Assembly: GCA_964449075.1 (NCBI GenBank)
Contig: CAYVBJ010000013.1
Location: forward strand, 14,558-78,557
DNA: 64,000 nt
Reading direction: 5' to 3'
DNA from: CAYVBJ01 sp964449075
Lineage (GTDB): Bacteria > Bacteroidota > Rhodothermia > Balneolales > Balneolaceae
The translations under genes and the position numbers were made by a program. Under the pieces are notes generated by a model, which saw nothing but the letters and a program-made list of their open reading frames with translations, had not been told where the DNA came from and did no database searches. Below are positions 1 to 8,938 of this stretch, piece by piece. Within the stretch, counting starts at the first letter, position 1. Each line of letters opens with the position of its first letter.

Positions 1-1639
1 GCTTCAAAAGCGGATCGTTTACCGTAGCCGCCGACATACTCTGATTCGCGATCCATCCGAAAGGCTCAATACCCGATCGTTTTAAATCGTCCTGCAGTTT
101 TGCAGCTTCCGAAACAGGCGTGGTTTCGGGAAGCGATACGATTAAAAGTTTTGAATAGTCAGGATCTTTGAGATACATGTAAGGTGTTCTGAGTTTATCT
201 GCATCCACAATCGTATTTCTGAGCACTTCTCTGTGATAACCGCCGGTCGTATCCAAAAGCAGCAGGGTATGGCCTGTTGGAGCTGTATCAATCACTACAA
301 ACTTCTGTCTGGCCTTGTGAATGGCTTTAGAAAAAGCCTGAAATACAGCTACCTCTTCGGTACAGGGCGATTCAAGATCCTCGCGCAGAAGCTTCAGTTC
401 CTCTTCGGATCTGTTTTTGCCCTTTTGTTTCAGAACTTTTTCGATGTAAGCCTCTTTCTCCACATCCGGATCAATGCGGTCAACTTCCAGATTTTCAGGT
501 AGTTTCAGTTCATCGACTTGATCCATCAGGTGAGCCGCAGGATCGGTTGTTGTTAAATGAACCGGATACCCTTTATCTGCCAGTTTCAAAGCCAGGGCCA
601 CAGCAATGGTTGTTTTGCCCACACCGCCTTTTCCCATAGTCAGGATCAGTCCGTGATCTTTTCTGTCTGTAAGTTCGTTTATCAGTTGATCAAGCCCCGT
701 AAGATTACTTTCATGCTCTTCCGTTAAGATGGATTGGCTGTTTTGCCTGATCTCTTTTTTGTCAAGTGGTTCAAACACTTTACGCAGTTTTTCGATTCCC
801 AGAAGATTGTAGGGACGAAGAGGGAAGACCACACGGCTCATCACTTTCAAACGATCCGGCATATTTTCTAATGTCTTATCCGCCATCTCTTTCATTTTTT
901 GTGCGAAAGGGTCCGATTCATCTACCGGTTCAAAATAGCCGTTGATCAGTAAAAACTGGTTGGAAAGCCCCATTTCTTCCAGTTCCCTGCCTGAACGGTC
1001 TGCCTCTCTCAGTGCGGATTCATCGGGACGGCTCACCAGGTAGATTGCAGTTGCATCTTCATCTTTCAGTCTTTCCACCACTTTCTGATACCGTTTCTGG
1101 CTGGTTTTCAAGGCTGAAGAGGGGCCAATACACGATGCACCATCCGGATTGGATTTGATATAATCGCTCCAGGCTGCCGGTAATTCAAGCAACCGAAGTG
1201 TATGTCCGGTGGGAGCTGTATCAAATATAATTACATCATAAGGCTGGTCATCACCATCGCCTGCAACATAACGGGCAAATTCATCAAAGGCTGCAATCTC
1301 TGTTGTACAGGCGCCTGACAGTTCCTCCCTGATTTTTTCGATTTCATGACCGGGCAGGATCTCTTCCAAAGGTGAGATCACACGTTGACGATACTCTTCA
1401 GCCGACTGTTCGGGGTCAATATTTACAGCATGGAGATTTTCGACGCCTTTAACAGGGTTGATTTTTTCAGTGATATCGGTTTCAAGCACTTCCTTAAGGT
1501 TGGAAGCGGGATCCGTACTGATCAGCAGAACAGATTTACCTTCATCGGCCAGTTTAACAGCGGTGGCACTTGCAAGTGAAGTTTTACCAACACCCCCCTT
1601 ACCTGTGAAAAAGATATATGGAGTGATTTCAGGTAACAT
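1..1639 (-). CDS. arsA: ArsA arsenite-transporting ATPase (3' end beyond window)
   Basis: Cytosolic ATPase that powers arsenite/antimonite export through an ArsB/Acr3-type membrane pump (the pump is not in the window). The reading frame starts at the ATG at 1639 and runs off the left edge, so only the last few dozen residues are missing compared with the usual ~580 residues. It is a tandem duplication: one GKGGVGKT deviant Walker A lies at residues 13-20 and a second near residue 335. Each half carries a DTAPTGHT signature. Cysteines occur in the contexts SGACTTE, GASCIG and SPCTEE, matching the three As(III)-binding cysteines of E. coli ArsA. It lies 71 bp downstream of arsD, its metallochaperone, in the same operon. 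Confident family call. Confidence 0.95.
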   Translation of the reverse strand, partial: MLPEITPYIFFTGKGGVGKTSLASATAVKLADEGKSVLLISTDPASNLKEVLETDITEKINPVKGVENLHAVNIDPEQSAEEYRQRVISPLEEILPGHEIEKIREELSGACTTEIAAFDEFARYVAGDGDDQPYDVIIFDTAPTGHTLRLLELPAAWSDYIKSNPDGASCIGPSSALKTSQKRYQKVVERLKDEDATAIYLVSRPDESALREADRSGRELEEMGLSNQFLLINGYFEPVDESDPFAQKMKEMADKTLENMPDRLKVMSRVVFPLRPYNLLGIEKLRKVFEPLDKKEIRQNSQSILTEEHESNLTGLDQLINELTDRKDHGLILTMGKGGVGKTTIAVALALKLADKGYPVHLTTTDPAAHLMDQVDELKLPENLEVDRIDPDVEKEAYIEKVLKQKGKNRSEEELKLLREDLESPCTEEVAVFQAFSKAIHKARQKFVVIDTAPTGHTLLLLDTTGGYHREVLRNTIVDADKLRTPYMYLKDPDYSKLLIVSLPETTPVSEAAKLQDDLKRSGIEPFGWIANQSMSAATVNDPLLK

Positions 1640-1710
1640 GATTTTTAATTATGAATGGTAAATTTTTAATGATGAACTGTCCTTGGATATGCTGAAAAAA
1701 TTGTAAGGTA

Positions 1711-2139
1711 TTAACAACACCCTCTTTCCGGGGCACAACCCTTAGACTGCTCAACGGGTAATTCATCTGCCGCCATCGTTTTATTTTCCTGATCTACAGC
1801 AGTACCGTTTTTCCGGTCAAGATCTATCCAGTTGGTTAGTGCTGTCCGGCCGGGGTAGCCGCCTTCTGAAACCATCTTTCCATTTATGAAAATAAGAGGC
1901 AGTACTTTGGCGCCATCTTTTTTTAAACGTTCTAAAACATGAGGATTCATTTTAAAGGTTTCAGGTTCCTGTCCCAGGTTGTAACGTTTCACATCAACTT
2001 CCTGTGATTTCAGCCATTTTACATCATTGGCAAAATCCGCGAGGGAATCATCCACGTCAGACCCGCAGACACCGGTACTGCAACACATGGCGGGATCGTA
2101 TACTTCAATCAAAGTTTTTGTCTCTATTTTATCAGCCAT
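1711..2139 (-). CDS. arsD: ArsD arsenic metallochaperone
   Basis: Small cytosolic thioredoxin-fold protein that hands As(III)/Sb(III) to ArsA and can act as a weak repressor. At 142 residues it is near the usual ~120. The N-terminal site CC-x4-C (Cys19, Cys20, Cys25) matches the Cys12/13/18 As(III) site of E. coli ArsD. The C-terminus ends in a further cysteine cluster (Cys135, Cys141, Cys142), like the distal pairs of the long ArsD form. It sits between a metallophosphoesterase gene and arsA. A predicted ArsR operator lies 31 bp upstream, so arsDA may have its own ArsR-controlled promoter inside the operon. Confidence 0.95.
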   Translation of the reverse strand: MADKIETKTLIEVYDPAMCCSTGVCGSDVDDSLADFANDVKWLKSQEVDVKRYNLGQEPETFKMNPHVLERLKKDGAKVLPLIFINGKMVSEGGYPGRTALTNWIDLDRKNGTAVDQENKTMAADELPVEQSKGCAPERGCC

Positions 2140-2169
2140 TTCAATTCTTTTGTTTGTTATATTTAATTC

Positions 2170-2185
2170 ATCGTAAAAATACGAT
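2170..2185. promoter_or_regulatory. Predicted ArsR operator upstream of arsD
   Basis: Perfect inverted repeat ATCGTA-AAAA-TACGAT. The flanks are also shared with the site upstream of arsM: read on the minus strand both are TTAATCGT-N5-TACGATGAAT. ArsR/SmtB repressors bind this type of imperfect 12-2-12-like palindrome. Assignment to the ArsR encoded here is inference from position and duplication. Confidence 0.75.
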
Positions 2186-2232
2186 TAAATAAACTGAACT
2201 CCAACACCGGTTTTAGTCTTTAGAAAGAATGT

Positions 2233-2997
2233 TTAGCCTCCTTTCCTAAGCATATCCGCAAACGGATCTGGCAGGGGACTCTCTTCAACAGCTTTCGCAG
2301 CTTTATCGATATCGTACTCAATGCGAATAAATTCAACACCAAGCGCGTCAGGATTCGAGAGATCAAGGTCGCCTTCCCAATCCAGCATTACATAACAGGC
2401 TCGCGGGTCACCGTCTTTTGGTTTTCCGACCGATCCGATATTTATGGCATGCCGAAAATTTCCATCATTATCTTTCAATTTTTTGTGATACGGTTTATGC
2501 GTATGGCCAAAAGCCATGGTATGAGCATTTGAATTTTCCATCATACGTATCAGGCTTTTATCTTCACGGTCTTCGAAGAGGTACTCATTGATTTTTCGCG
2601 GGCTGCCATGTACGAGCAAAAGATGATACGGATCTGTATTGACTCCATATTCAACACGAATATGCGCCGGAAGAGAGCGGAGATAGGCACGGTTTTCATC
2701 CGAGATAATTTCATTGGTAAAAGCAATCGATTCAGCACCACGGGCTTTGTCTTCGTCTGTTTTATAGGCACATCCGCAGTCATCACTGTTCAGGCCAACA
2801 CCCTGGTCGTAATTACCGGCAATAACCGGTATTCCCTTTTTTCGGATGGTTTCAATCACTTCATTGGGAAACGGTGCGTATCCTACAAGGTCTCCCAGGC
2901 AGTAGACCGCATCCGGAGATCGTGAGTAGATATCATCAAGTACTGGTGTAAGCGCGTCGATATTGGCATGTATGTCACTAAATAAGGCAATTTTCAT
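2233..2997 (-). CDS. Metallophosphoesterase (YfcE/MJ0936-like) in ars operon
   Basis: Calcineurin-like phosphoesterase of 254 residues with the ordered metal-binding motifs SDIHAN (residues 7-12), GDLVG, GNYD, LVHGSP and GHTH. The Asn-Tyr-Asp form replaces the common GNHD, and a DDCGC segment follows it; my recollection is that this variant occurs in a wider subfamily. Substrate unknown: homologues act on phosphodiesters or phosphomonoesters. It starts 5 bp after the arsR stop and precedes arsD, so it is almost certainly co-transcribed with arsenic genes. A role in arsenic or phosphate homeostasis is inference from context only. Confidence 0.85.
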   Translation of the reverse strand: MKIALFSDIHANIDALTPVLDDIYSRSPDAVYCLGDLVGYAPFPNEVIETIRKKGIPVIAGNYDQGVGLNSDDCGCAYKTDEDKARGAESIAFTNEIISDENRAYLRSLPAHIRVEYGVNTDPYHLLLVHGSPRKINEYLFEDREDKSLIRMMENSNAHTMAFGHTHKPYHKKLKDNDGNFRHAINIGSVGKPKDGDPRACYVMLDWEGDLDLSNPDALGVEFIRIEYDIDKAAKAVEESPLPDPFADMLRKGG

Positions 2998-3002
2998 ATC
3001 GG

Positions 3003-3329
3003 TTAGCAGCAGGTTTTGATAAGTTCATCGGAAAGTTCAGAAAGGAGTATCTGTAGCTCCCGAATTCCATCCGGATTAAGACAGTAGCATGTACGTACAC
3101 CTTCTACTTCGCCCTTTATGAGTCCGGCAGATTTCAGTGCTTTGAGGTGCTGTGATACTGTTGATTGAGCCAGCGGAAGGATTTCCGTGATGTCTCCGCA
3201 AAAGCAGGTGCTGCGGTCTGCAAGTATTTTTAATATGGCTATCCTTGCCGGGTGTCCGAGTGCTTTAGCAATAACCGCGGATCGTTCAATCGACGGATCT
3301 CCAATTTCTATGGATTTAACACTGCTCAT
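3003..3329 (-). CDS. arsR: ArsR-family As(III)-responsive repressor
   Basis: Winged-helix ArsR/SmtB repressor. The frame extends to a TTG at 3359, but I prefer the ATG at 3329 (108 residues), which begins just before the usual family N-terminus. Using the longer numbering, Cys52 and Cys54 lie in an STCFCGD segment corresponding to the alpha-3 metal box, followed by the recognition helix LAQSTVSQHLKAL. A further Cys91/Cys93 pair and a terminal Cys-Cys could take part in As(III) sensing. It is the second gene of the operon, 62 bp after arsM, and likely binds the two palindromes at 2170 and 4248. Confidence 0.92.
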   Translation of the reverse strand: MSSVKSIEIGDPSIERSAVIAKALGHPARIAILKILADRSTCFCGDITEILPLAQSTVSQHLKALKSAGLIKGEVEGVRTCYCLNPDGIRELQILLSELSDELIKTCC

Positions 3330-3391
3330 AAGTTTTGATTTATTGAGTTGAAATTTCAAGGCGGATCAGAATGAAAATCATTGGATTCACC

Positions 3392-4210
3392 TCATTTTTC
3401 TGCATAGAGTGTTATGCTGAAAATCCCTGTGTCCGAATTCCGGAATGCATCTTTTTCTTCGGGTGACAGATATTTAGAAAGCATTTCATCCGGAAGCTGA
3501 ATCTCCTTTATTTTTTGAACTTTGATATTTTTAAACCCGGAGTCTTTTACAATTTCCAGGTAGAGGTCCTTGTCAATGGCTCCTGCCACGCAGCCTGCAT
3601 ACATTTCAGCATCTTCACGAATTTTGCCTGGCAGATCACCGGAGAGAACCACATCTGAGATGCTGAAATGCCCGCTGTTTTTAAGAATTCTGAATGTTTC
3701 GGAGAATGCTTTTCTTTTGTCGGGTACAAGATTCAGCACACAATTACTTATCACTACATCGGCAACGGAATCGTCAAGCGGAAGTTCTTCTATATCACCT
3801 GCAAAAAATTTCACATTTTCATAGTTGAGTTTTTCAGCATTATCCCTCGCTTTATCAACCATCGATTCAGTCATATCAATACCAATCACCTGTCCGGTAT
3901 TTCCCGTGAGCTGACGTGCCACAAAACAGTCATTACCGGCTCCGGAGCCCAGGTCAACAACAGTGTCGCCGGGTTTAATTCCTGCAAATTCAGTTGGTAA
4001 CCCGCAGCCAAGTCCGAGATCGGCATCAGGATTATATCCTTCCAGATGAGAGTAGTCGTCAGAAAAAATCGTGTAATCCGATTTTTCACTGGAACCGCAA
4101 CAGCTGCCTGGTCCGCAACAAGCTGAATTTTTCGCATTCTGGCTGATCTCAGCATATTTTTCTTTCACCGATAGTTTAATTTCATCCGGGGTTTGGATAT
4201 GTTGTTTCAT
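3392..4210 (-). CDS. arsM: ArsM arsenite S-adenosylmethionine methyltransferase
   Basis: Cytosolic class I SAM methyltransferase that converts As(III) to methylated species. The SAM motif VDLGSGAGND is followed by IGIDMTESMVDKA. A CCGPGSCCG cysteine cluster in the N-terminal part and cysteines at GLGCG, SNCV and AGCV match the conserved arsenite-binding cysteines of ArsM. The open frame extends to a GTG at 4285, but the predicted ArsR operator (4248-4263) falls within that extension. The ATG at 4210 gives the family's normal N-terminus (KQHIQTPDEIK...). First gene of the ars operon. Confidence 0.93.
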   Translation of the reverse strand: MKQHIQTPDEIKLSVKEKYAEISQNAKNSACCGPGSCCGSSEKSDYTIFSDDYSHLEGYNPDADLGLGCGLPTEFAGIKPGDTVVDLGSGAGNDCFVARQLTGNTGQVIGIDMTESMVDKARDNAEKLNYENVKFFAGDIEELPLDDSVADVVISNCVLNLVPDKRKAFSETFRILKNSGHFSISDVVLSGDLPGKIREDAEMYAGCVAGAIDKDLYLEIVKDSGFKNIKVQKIKEIQLPDEMLSKYLSPEEKDAFRNSDTGIFSITLYAEK

Positions 4211-4247
4211 TTTTTTCTGGTTGTAAAGATCTGATTGATATATATTC

Positions 4248-4263
4248 ATCGTATTACAACGAT
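4248..4263. promoter_or_regulatory. Predicted ArsR operator upstream of arsM
   Basis: Inverted repeat ATCGT-N6-ACGAT, 37 bp upstream of the chosen arsM start. It matches the arsD-proximal site in arms, spacing and flanks (TTAATCGT-N5-TACGATGAAT on the minus strand). It helps fix the arsM start downstream of it. Confidence 0.75.
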
Positions 4264-4285
4264 TAATATATTCTTTTGACTCCAC

Positions 4286-4638
4286 TAATACAACTTAATG
4301 GGGAAAGGTTGTTGAAACAGGTATTCTTTCGGGTATTATAGACATGTTACTCTAAATGCGGGAATGGACTCCGGGTCTGTGTAAAAAATGTACAAAATTC
4401 GATCTATCGCTCGATACTTTGGTTTCAGCCTGTGTTTTCGGATTAAAAACTGAAACTCGCAATCAAAGAGGCAAACGTTGTAAGCTCATAGGGTATAAGA
4501 AATAACAGCGATACGAGGTAAATGATCCATAGTTTGGTTTTTAATAACAAATGACTCCATATAAATTTTATATGCTCTTTTATCTTGTAAATAAATACAG
4601 CATCATTGCTGCTAATTTTTATTTAAAAAAATTGAAGA
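4286..4638. other. Intergenic region between glpF and arsM
   Basis: About 350 bp after the glpF stop and before the ars operon, both read on the minus strand. It must hold the ars promoter. I see no convincing ORF and no clear hairpin-plus-T-run terminator for the glp operon. Confidence 0.5.
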
Positions 4639-5406
4639 TTATTGAAGCAGTAGAAAAAGGCCGGCGGCAAGAAAAGCACCAGCAATCGGTCCAAAAACCG
4701 GTACCCATGAATATGCCCAGTCACTACTGCCTTTGTGCGGAAAGGGAAGAAGTGCATGAGCAATACGTGGTCCCAGATCCCGGGCAGGATTTATCGCATA
4801 TCCCGTGGGTCCTCCCAGCGACAGACCAATCCCAAGTACAAGGAGTCCAACAGGCAGGGCAGATAATGCACCGAGACCAAACCCGATTTGTTCGCCGTTC
4901 AGGTTTATGGTTTCCAAGAACTCACCGTTCGGACCTATAAAACCCGGAGAGACCATGTACATCACACCAAATACAAGTATAAAGGTCCCTATTACTTCCG
5001 TCATAAAGTTGGATGGATAATTTCTGATTTCGGGTGCTGTTGAAAAAATTGCAAGCTTAACCCCTTCATCTTCGGTTGCTGAAAAATGATCTTTATATGC
5101 AAGCCAAACGACTACAGCACCTAAAAAGCCACCCAGTGTTTGAGCGATTATATAGGGCACTACCATAATCCAATCGAAAAGACCTGCGGCTGCAAGGCCT
5201 ATGGTTACAGCCGGATTGATATGAGCTCCGCTGAACTGGCCTACAGTAAAAACAGCGACAAAAACGCCCATACCCCATCCCCACGTTATAACAATCCAGC
5301 CGCTGTTATTGCCCTTGGTTTTATTCAGAACAACATTTGCTACAACACCACCCCCAAAGATTATTAAAATAGCGGTGCCAATAATTTCAGCTATAAAAGG
5401 ATACAT
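4639..5406 (-). CDS. glpF: Glycerol facilitator (aquaglyceroporin, MIP family)
   Basis: Inner-membrane channel of 255 residues for glycerol uptake. Both MIP half-helices are present: GAHINPAVT in the first half and AINPARDLGPR in the second. The Asp following the second NPAR is typical of glycerol facilitators rather than strict water channels. Six hydrophobic segments surround these motifs. It is the last gene of glpK-glpD-glpF, 38 bp after the glpD stop, which supports glycerol rather than water as the main substrate. Confidence 0.92.
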   Translation of the reverse strand: MYPFIAEIIGTAILIIFGGGVVANVVLNKTKGNNSGWIVITWGWGMGVFVAVFTVGQFSGAHINPAVTIGLAAAGLFDWIMVVPYIIAQTLGGFLGAVVVWLAYKDHFSATEDEGVKLAIFSTAPEIRNYPSNFMTEVIGTFILVFGVMYMVSPGFIGPNGEFLETINLNGEQIGFGLGALSALPVGLLVLGIGLSLGGPTGYAINPARDLGPRIAHALLPFPHKGSSDWAYSWVPVFGPIAGAFLAAGLFLLLQ

Positions 5407-5444
5407 ATTAGTTAGATTTAGAGTTAAGAATTCAAAACTTCCGG

Positions 5445-7019
5445 TTAGTTTTGTTCAGATAGTACGTAATTTTCAGCAATTGCTGTATACTCTTTCACTT
5501 GTTCTTCCTGCCATTTTTTGTCGTGGCCGGCTTCTTCCGCCATGAGGCGGGCAACTTCAGGGGCCATTTCAATGCTGGCAGGTGCATCCAGTAAAATTGC
5601 CCTTGTTCTTCTTGCCAGTATGTCTTCTACAGTAACTGCAAGTTCCTTCCGTACTCCCCACACCACTTCCGCTTTCAGATAAGGAAGACGTTCATGAAGT
5701 TTTTCGCCCAGTTCCGGACGTTTTTCAATCATTTTTTCAAGTGATACCTTATCCGAGCCGTAGTAATAAAGAGGATCTTTTTTATCAACGTTTTTTAGCC
5801 ATCCGTGAATACGCAGATTTTCAGTAGTGCATTCCCTGATATTCAAACCAGCTACTGTTGCTGCCTGGTCGATCGTATCCTGGGCCATTTTGCGATAGGT
5901 TGTCCATTTTCCGCCTGCAATCGTCACAAGACCTGATGGAGAAACAATTAGCGTATGATCACGTGATAACGAAGCTGTATCTTTCGAATCTCCTGATTTT
6001 ACGAGAGGTCGCAAGCCTGCAAACACACTTCTAACATCTTTCCTGGTCGGGTTGCCGGTGAGATACTGAGAAGCATGTTTCAGAATAAATTCAATCTCTG
6101 ACTCCATAGCCACCGGCTCCAGTAATGGACTTTCAACAGGTGTATCAGTTGTTCCAAGTACAATTTTATCATGCCAGGGCACAGCAAAAAGTACGCGCCC
6201 GTCTTCCGTGTGCGGAACCATGATTGCACTCTCGCCCGGTAGGAATTTTTTATCAATGATAATATGGACTCCCTGGCTCGGAGCAATAATATTGTTGGCA
6301 TCTTTGTTATCCATTTTCAGGATATCATCGGTAAATACGCCGGTGGCATTTATTACAACCCGGCCGTTTACTTCAAATGATTCACCCGAAACCTGATCAG
6401 TAACTGTAACACCATTTGTGGTATCATTTGATTTCAGAAGTCCGGTTACTTTGGCGTAATTGAGAATGGTTGCATCATGATCGAGTGCAGTTTGAACAAG
6501 GTTAATCGCAAGCCTGGAGTCATCGAATTGTCCGTCATAATAGATAACACCGCCTTTCAATCCTTCCGACTCAATTGTTGGCAGCAGCTCAAGAGTTTTT
6601 TCCCGGGAGAGATTTTTTGATGGTCCAAGACCAAGTTTACCGGCCAGCATGTCGTATACTTTCATCCCGATTCCGTAAAACGGGCCTTCCCACCAGTCAT
6701 AATTAGGTACAATAAAAGATTGGTTGCGAACCAGGTGCGGGGCATTCTGAATTAGAAGTCCGCGTTCGCGCAAGGCTTCAAGTACAAGAGTTACATTTCC
6801 CTGCTGCAGATAGCGAACTCCACCATGCACCAATTTCGTAGATCTGCTGGATGTGCCTTTCGAAAAGTCATGCTGCTCCAGAAGCAGTGTTTTATATCCC
6901 CGTGATGCAGAATCAACAGCTGCTCCAAGTCCGGTTGCGCCTCCTCCGACAATTATGACATCCCAGTATTTTGCTTCGGATTTTACTCCGTCTAACATTT
7001 CATTTCTGTTTGGTTTCAT
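5445..7019 (-). CDS. glpD: Aerobic glycerol-3-phosphate dehydrogenase (FAD)
   Basis: Membrane-associated flavoenzyme of 524 residues oxidising glycerol-3-phosphate to dihydroxyacetone phosphate and passing electrons to the quinone pool. The N-terminus has the dinucleotide-binding GGGATG (residues 25-30), followed by KGTSSRSTKLVHGGVRYL, a hallmark of GlpD. The length and the C-terminal domain are normal for the family. It follows glpK by 59 bp and precedes glpF, forming a glycerol catabolic operon. Confidence 0.96.
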   Translation of the reverse strand: MKPNRNEMLDGVKSEAKYWDVIIVGGGATGLGAAVDSASRGYKTLLLEQHDFSKGTSSRSTKLVHGGVRYLQQGNVTLVLEALRERGLLIQNAPHLVRNQSFIVPNYDWWEGPFYGIGMKVYDMLAGKLGLGPSKNLSREKTLELLPTIESEGLKGGVIYYDGQFDDSRLAINLVQTALDHDATILNYAKVTGLLKSNDTTNGVTVTDQVSGESFEVNGRVVINATGVFTDDILKMDNKDANNIIAPSQGVHIIIDKKFLPGESAIMVPHTEDGRVLFAVPWHDKIVLGTTDTPVESPLLEPVAMESEIEFILKHASQYLTGNPTRKDVRSVFAGLRPLVKSGDSKDTASLSRDHTLIVSPSGLVTIAGGKWTTYRKMAQDTIDQAATVAGLNIRECTTENLRIHGWLKNVDKKDPLYYYGSDKVSLEKMIEKRPELGEKLHERLPYLKAEVVWGVRKELAVTVEDILARRTRAILLDAPASIEMAPEVARLMAEEAGHDKKWQEEQVKEYTAIAENYVLSEQN

Positions 7020-7078
7020 TGTCTCTGATATTTTCTTGATAGATTTAAATTATTTTTAAAATAGATAGTTGCTGAATC

Positions 7079-8575
7079 TTATTTTTTAGACCACTCATTA
7101 GCAGCATTTAAAGCACGATTCCACCCATTAATTAAAACTTTTGAGTGTTTCTCTTCCATTTCGGGTGTAAACTGCCGGTCTTCCTGCCACTGTTCATTTA
7201 TTTCATCGTGATCTGCCCAGTAACCGACAGCAAGACCCGCCAGGTACGCGGCACCCAGAGCGGTGGTTTCTAACACCTTTGGCCGGATGACAGGAGCCTG
7301 CAGGATATCGGACTGAAACTGCATCAGAAGATTATTGGCAGCTGCTCCGCCATCCACACGTAGTTCACGGATATCAATCCCGGAGTCGGCCTGCATTGCA
7401 TTCAGCACATCCATTGCCTGGTAGGCAATTCCTTCAAGGGCGGCCCGGGCAATATGTCCGGCGTTTGATCCTCTCGACAATCCCACAATTGTACCGCGCG
7501 CATGCTGATTCCAGTGTGGTGCACCGAGACCTGCAAAAGCCGGAACCAGGTAAACTCCGTCGTTGTCGGGAACCGACTTTGCCAGTGCTTCTACGTCATA
7601 TGAGTTGCGTATGATCCCCAGTTCATCCCGCAGCCACTGAACAACGGCTCCTGCAATAAAGATGCTTCCTTCAAGAGCGTACTCAACTTTTCCATTTACT
7701 TCCCACGCAATGGTTGTAAGTAAATTATTCTTGGATTCAATAGGTTTTTCACCGGTATTCATCACCATAAAACAGCCGGTGCCATACGTATTTTTAACCA
7801 TGCCCGATTTGATGCAACGCTGGCCAAAGAGAGCGGCCTGCTGATCACCTGCAATTCCGGCAATAGGTACTTTTGAAGCAAAAATAGTGGTTTTAGTTCT
7901 TCCGTATATTTCACTTGAGGGCTTCACATCCGGTAGCAGGCTCTGCGGGATATCGAGAATCTCAAGAATATCCTGATCCCATTCACAGTCATGAATGTTA
8001 TAGAGCATTGTACGCGAGGCATTGGTTACATCGGTGATATGGAGTTCTCCGCGGGTAAAATTCCAGATCAGCCAGCTGTCCATCGTACCGAAAGCAAGCT
8101 CTCCGTTTTTAGCTCTTTTGCGCACTCCGTCAATGTTGTCAAGAATCCACTTGATTTTTGTAGCTGAGAAATAGGAATCAAGTATAAGCCCGGTTTTTTC
8201 CCGGAATGTTTCGGTTAGCCCGTCCTTTTTTAGCTTATCACAGAAATCGGATGTGCGGCGATCCTGCCATACGATGGCATTGTAGACCGGTTTCCCGGTT
8301 TTTCTGTCCCAGATCAGCGTAGTTTCCCGCTGATTGGTAATGCCAATAGCAGCCATGTTGTTTCCATTTAAACCGGACTTTGCGATAGCTTCAGCTGCAA
8401 CACCGGCCTGGGTTGACCATATCTCATTTCCATCGTGTTCCACCCATCCGGCTTTTGGATAAATCTGTTTAAACTCTTTTTGAGCCGTAGAAATGATGGA
8501 TCCTTTTTTATCAAAAATGATGGCTCTTGAACTTGTGGTTCCCTGGTCGAGTGCTAAGATATATTTTTCAGGCAT
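7079..8575 (-). CDS. glpK: Glycerol kinase
   Basis: FGGY-family kinase phosphorylating glycerol to glycerol-3-phosphate. The ATG at 8575 gives a 498-residue protein starting just before the phosphate-1 motif LALDQGTTSSRAI (residues 7-19). The frame stays open to 8647, but that extension is not family-like and contains the putative GntR operator, so the shorter start is preferred. The motifs WQDRRT and ALEGIAYQ are also visible. First structural gene of the glp operon. Confidence 0.96.
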   Translation of the reverse strand: MPEKYILALDQGTTSSRAIIFDKKGSIISTAQKEFKQIYPKAGWVEHDGNEIWSTQAGVAAEAIAKSGLNGNNMAAIGITNQRETTLIWDRKTGKPVYNAIVWQDRRTSDFCDKLKKDGLTETFREKTGLILDSYFSATKIKWILDNIDGVRKRAKNGELAFGTMDSWLIWNFTRGELHITDVTNASRTMLYNIHDCEWDQDILEILDIPQSLLPDVKPSSEIYGRTKTTIFASKVPIAGIAGDQQAALFGQRCIKSGMVKNTYGTGCFMVMNTGEKPIESKNNLLTTIAWEVNGKVEYALEGSIFIAGAVVQWLRDELGIIRNSYDVEALAKSVPDNDGVYLVPAFAGLGAPHWNQHARGTIVGLSRGSNAGHIARAALEGIAYQAMDVLNAMQADSGIDIRELRVDGGAAANNLLMQFQSDILQAPVIRPKVLETTALGAAYLAGLAVGYWADHDEINEQWQEDRQFTPEMEEKHSKVLINGWNRALNAANEWSKK

Positions 8576-8602
8576 TAGATTAGTTTTTGTGTTCTTGTTT
8601 AG

Positions 8603-8614
8603 TTGTCTATACAA
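8603..8614. promoter_or_regulatory. Predicted GntR/HutC-type operator upstream of glpK
   Basis: Palindrome TTGT-CTAT-ACAA; on the coding (minus) strand it contains GTATAGAC, fitting the GTnTAnAC core bound by HutC-subfamily GntR regulators. It lies 28 bp upstream of the glpK start and just downstream of the gntR gene. Binding by that regulator is inferred. Confidence 0.65.
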
Positions 8615-8938
8615 GCTGCTTTCATCAATATCAGAAACCGCTTCCAAATAGTCAACAAAATTCGTTTGATTTTAGCAACTTTTTTTTGAATTCGCCTGAC
8701 AAGTGCAACCATTCCATTCCAGCCGGCTGGCATTGCACCGAACTCTACCAACCATCATAAACACCAGCCGAATTGAAACTGACCTGCGACAGGCCTTCAG
8801 CCTGTGAAGACCGATTCGCAAAGATCTCCTCGGCTGGCAAATAATGATGGCGGGAAGTGAGCATCATTTGAGTATATTTTGCTGGGTGTAACCGCGGAGA
8901 ACGCAGAGGAACGTGAAGGGTCATTTCCCGGTTGTGGT
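8615..8938. other. Intergenic region between gntR and glpK
   Basis: Probably holds the glp promoter next to the operator. Also contains a hairpin ACAGGC-cttca-GCCTGT (about 8793-8810) and a CGCAGAGG-type degenerate repeat near 8890, both of the dispersed kind seen elsewhere in the window. The 66-codon frame here lacks family features. Confidence 0.4.

Noticed and set aside
4551..4940. 129-codon open frame on the plus strand
   Set aside because: Runs antisense to the end of glpF, has no domain or signal, and its composition follows the complementary gene.
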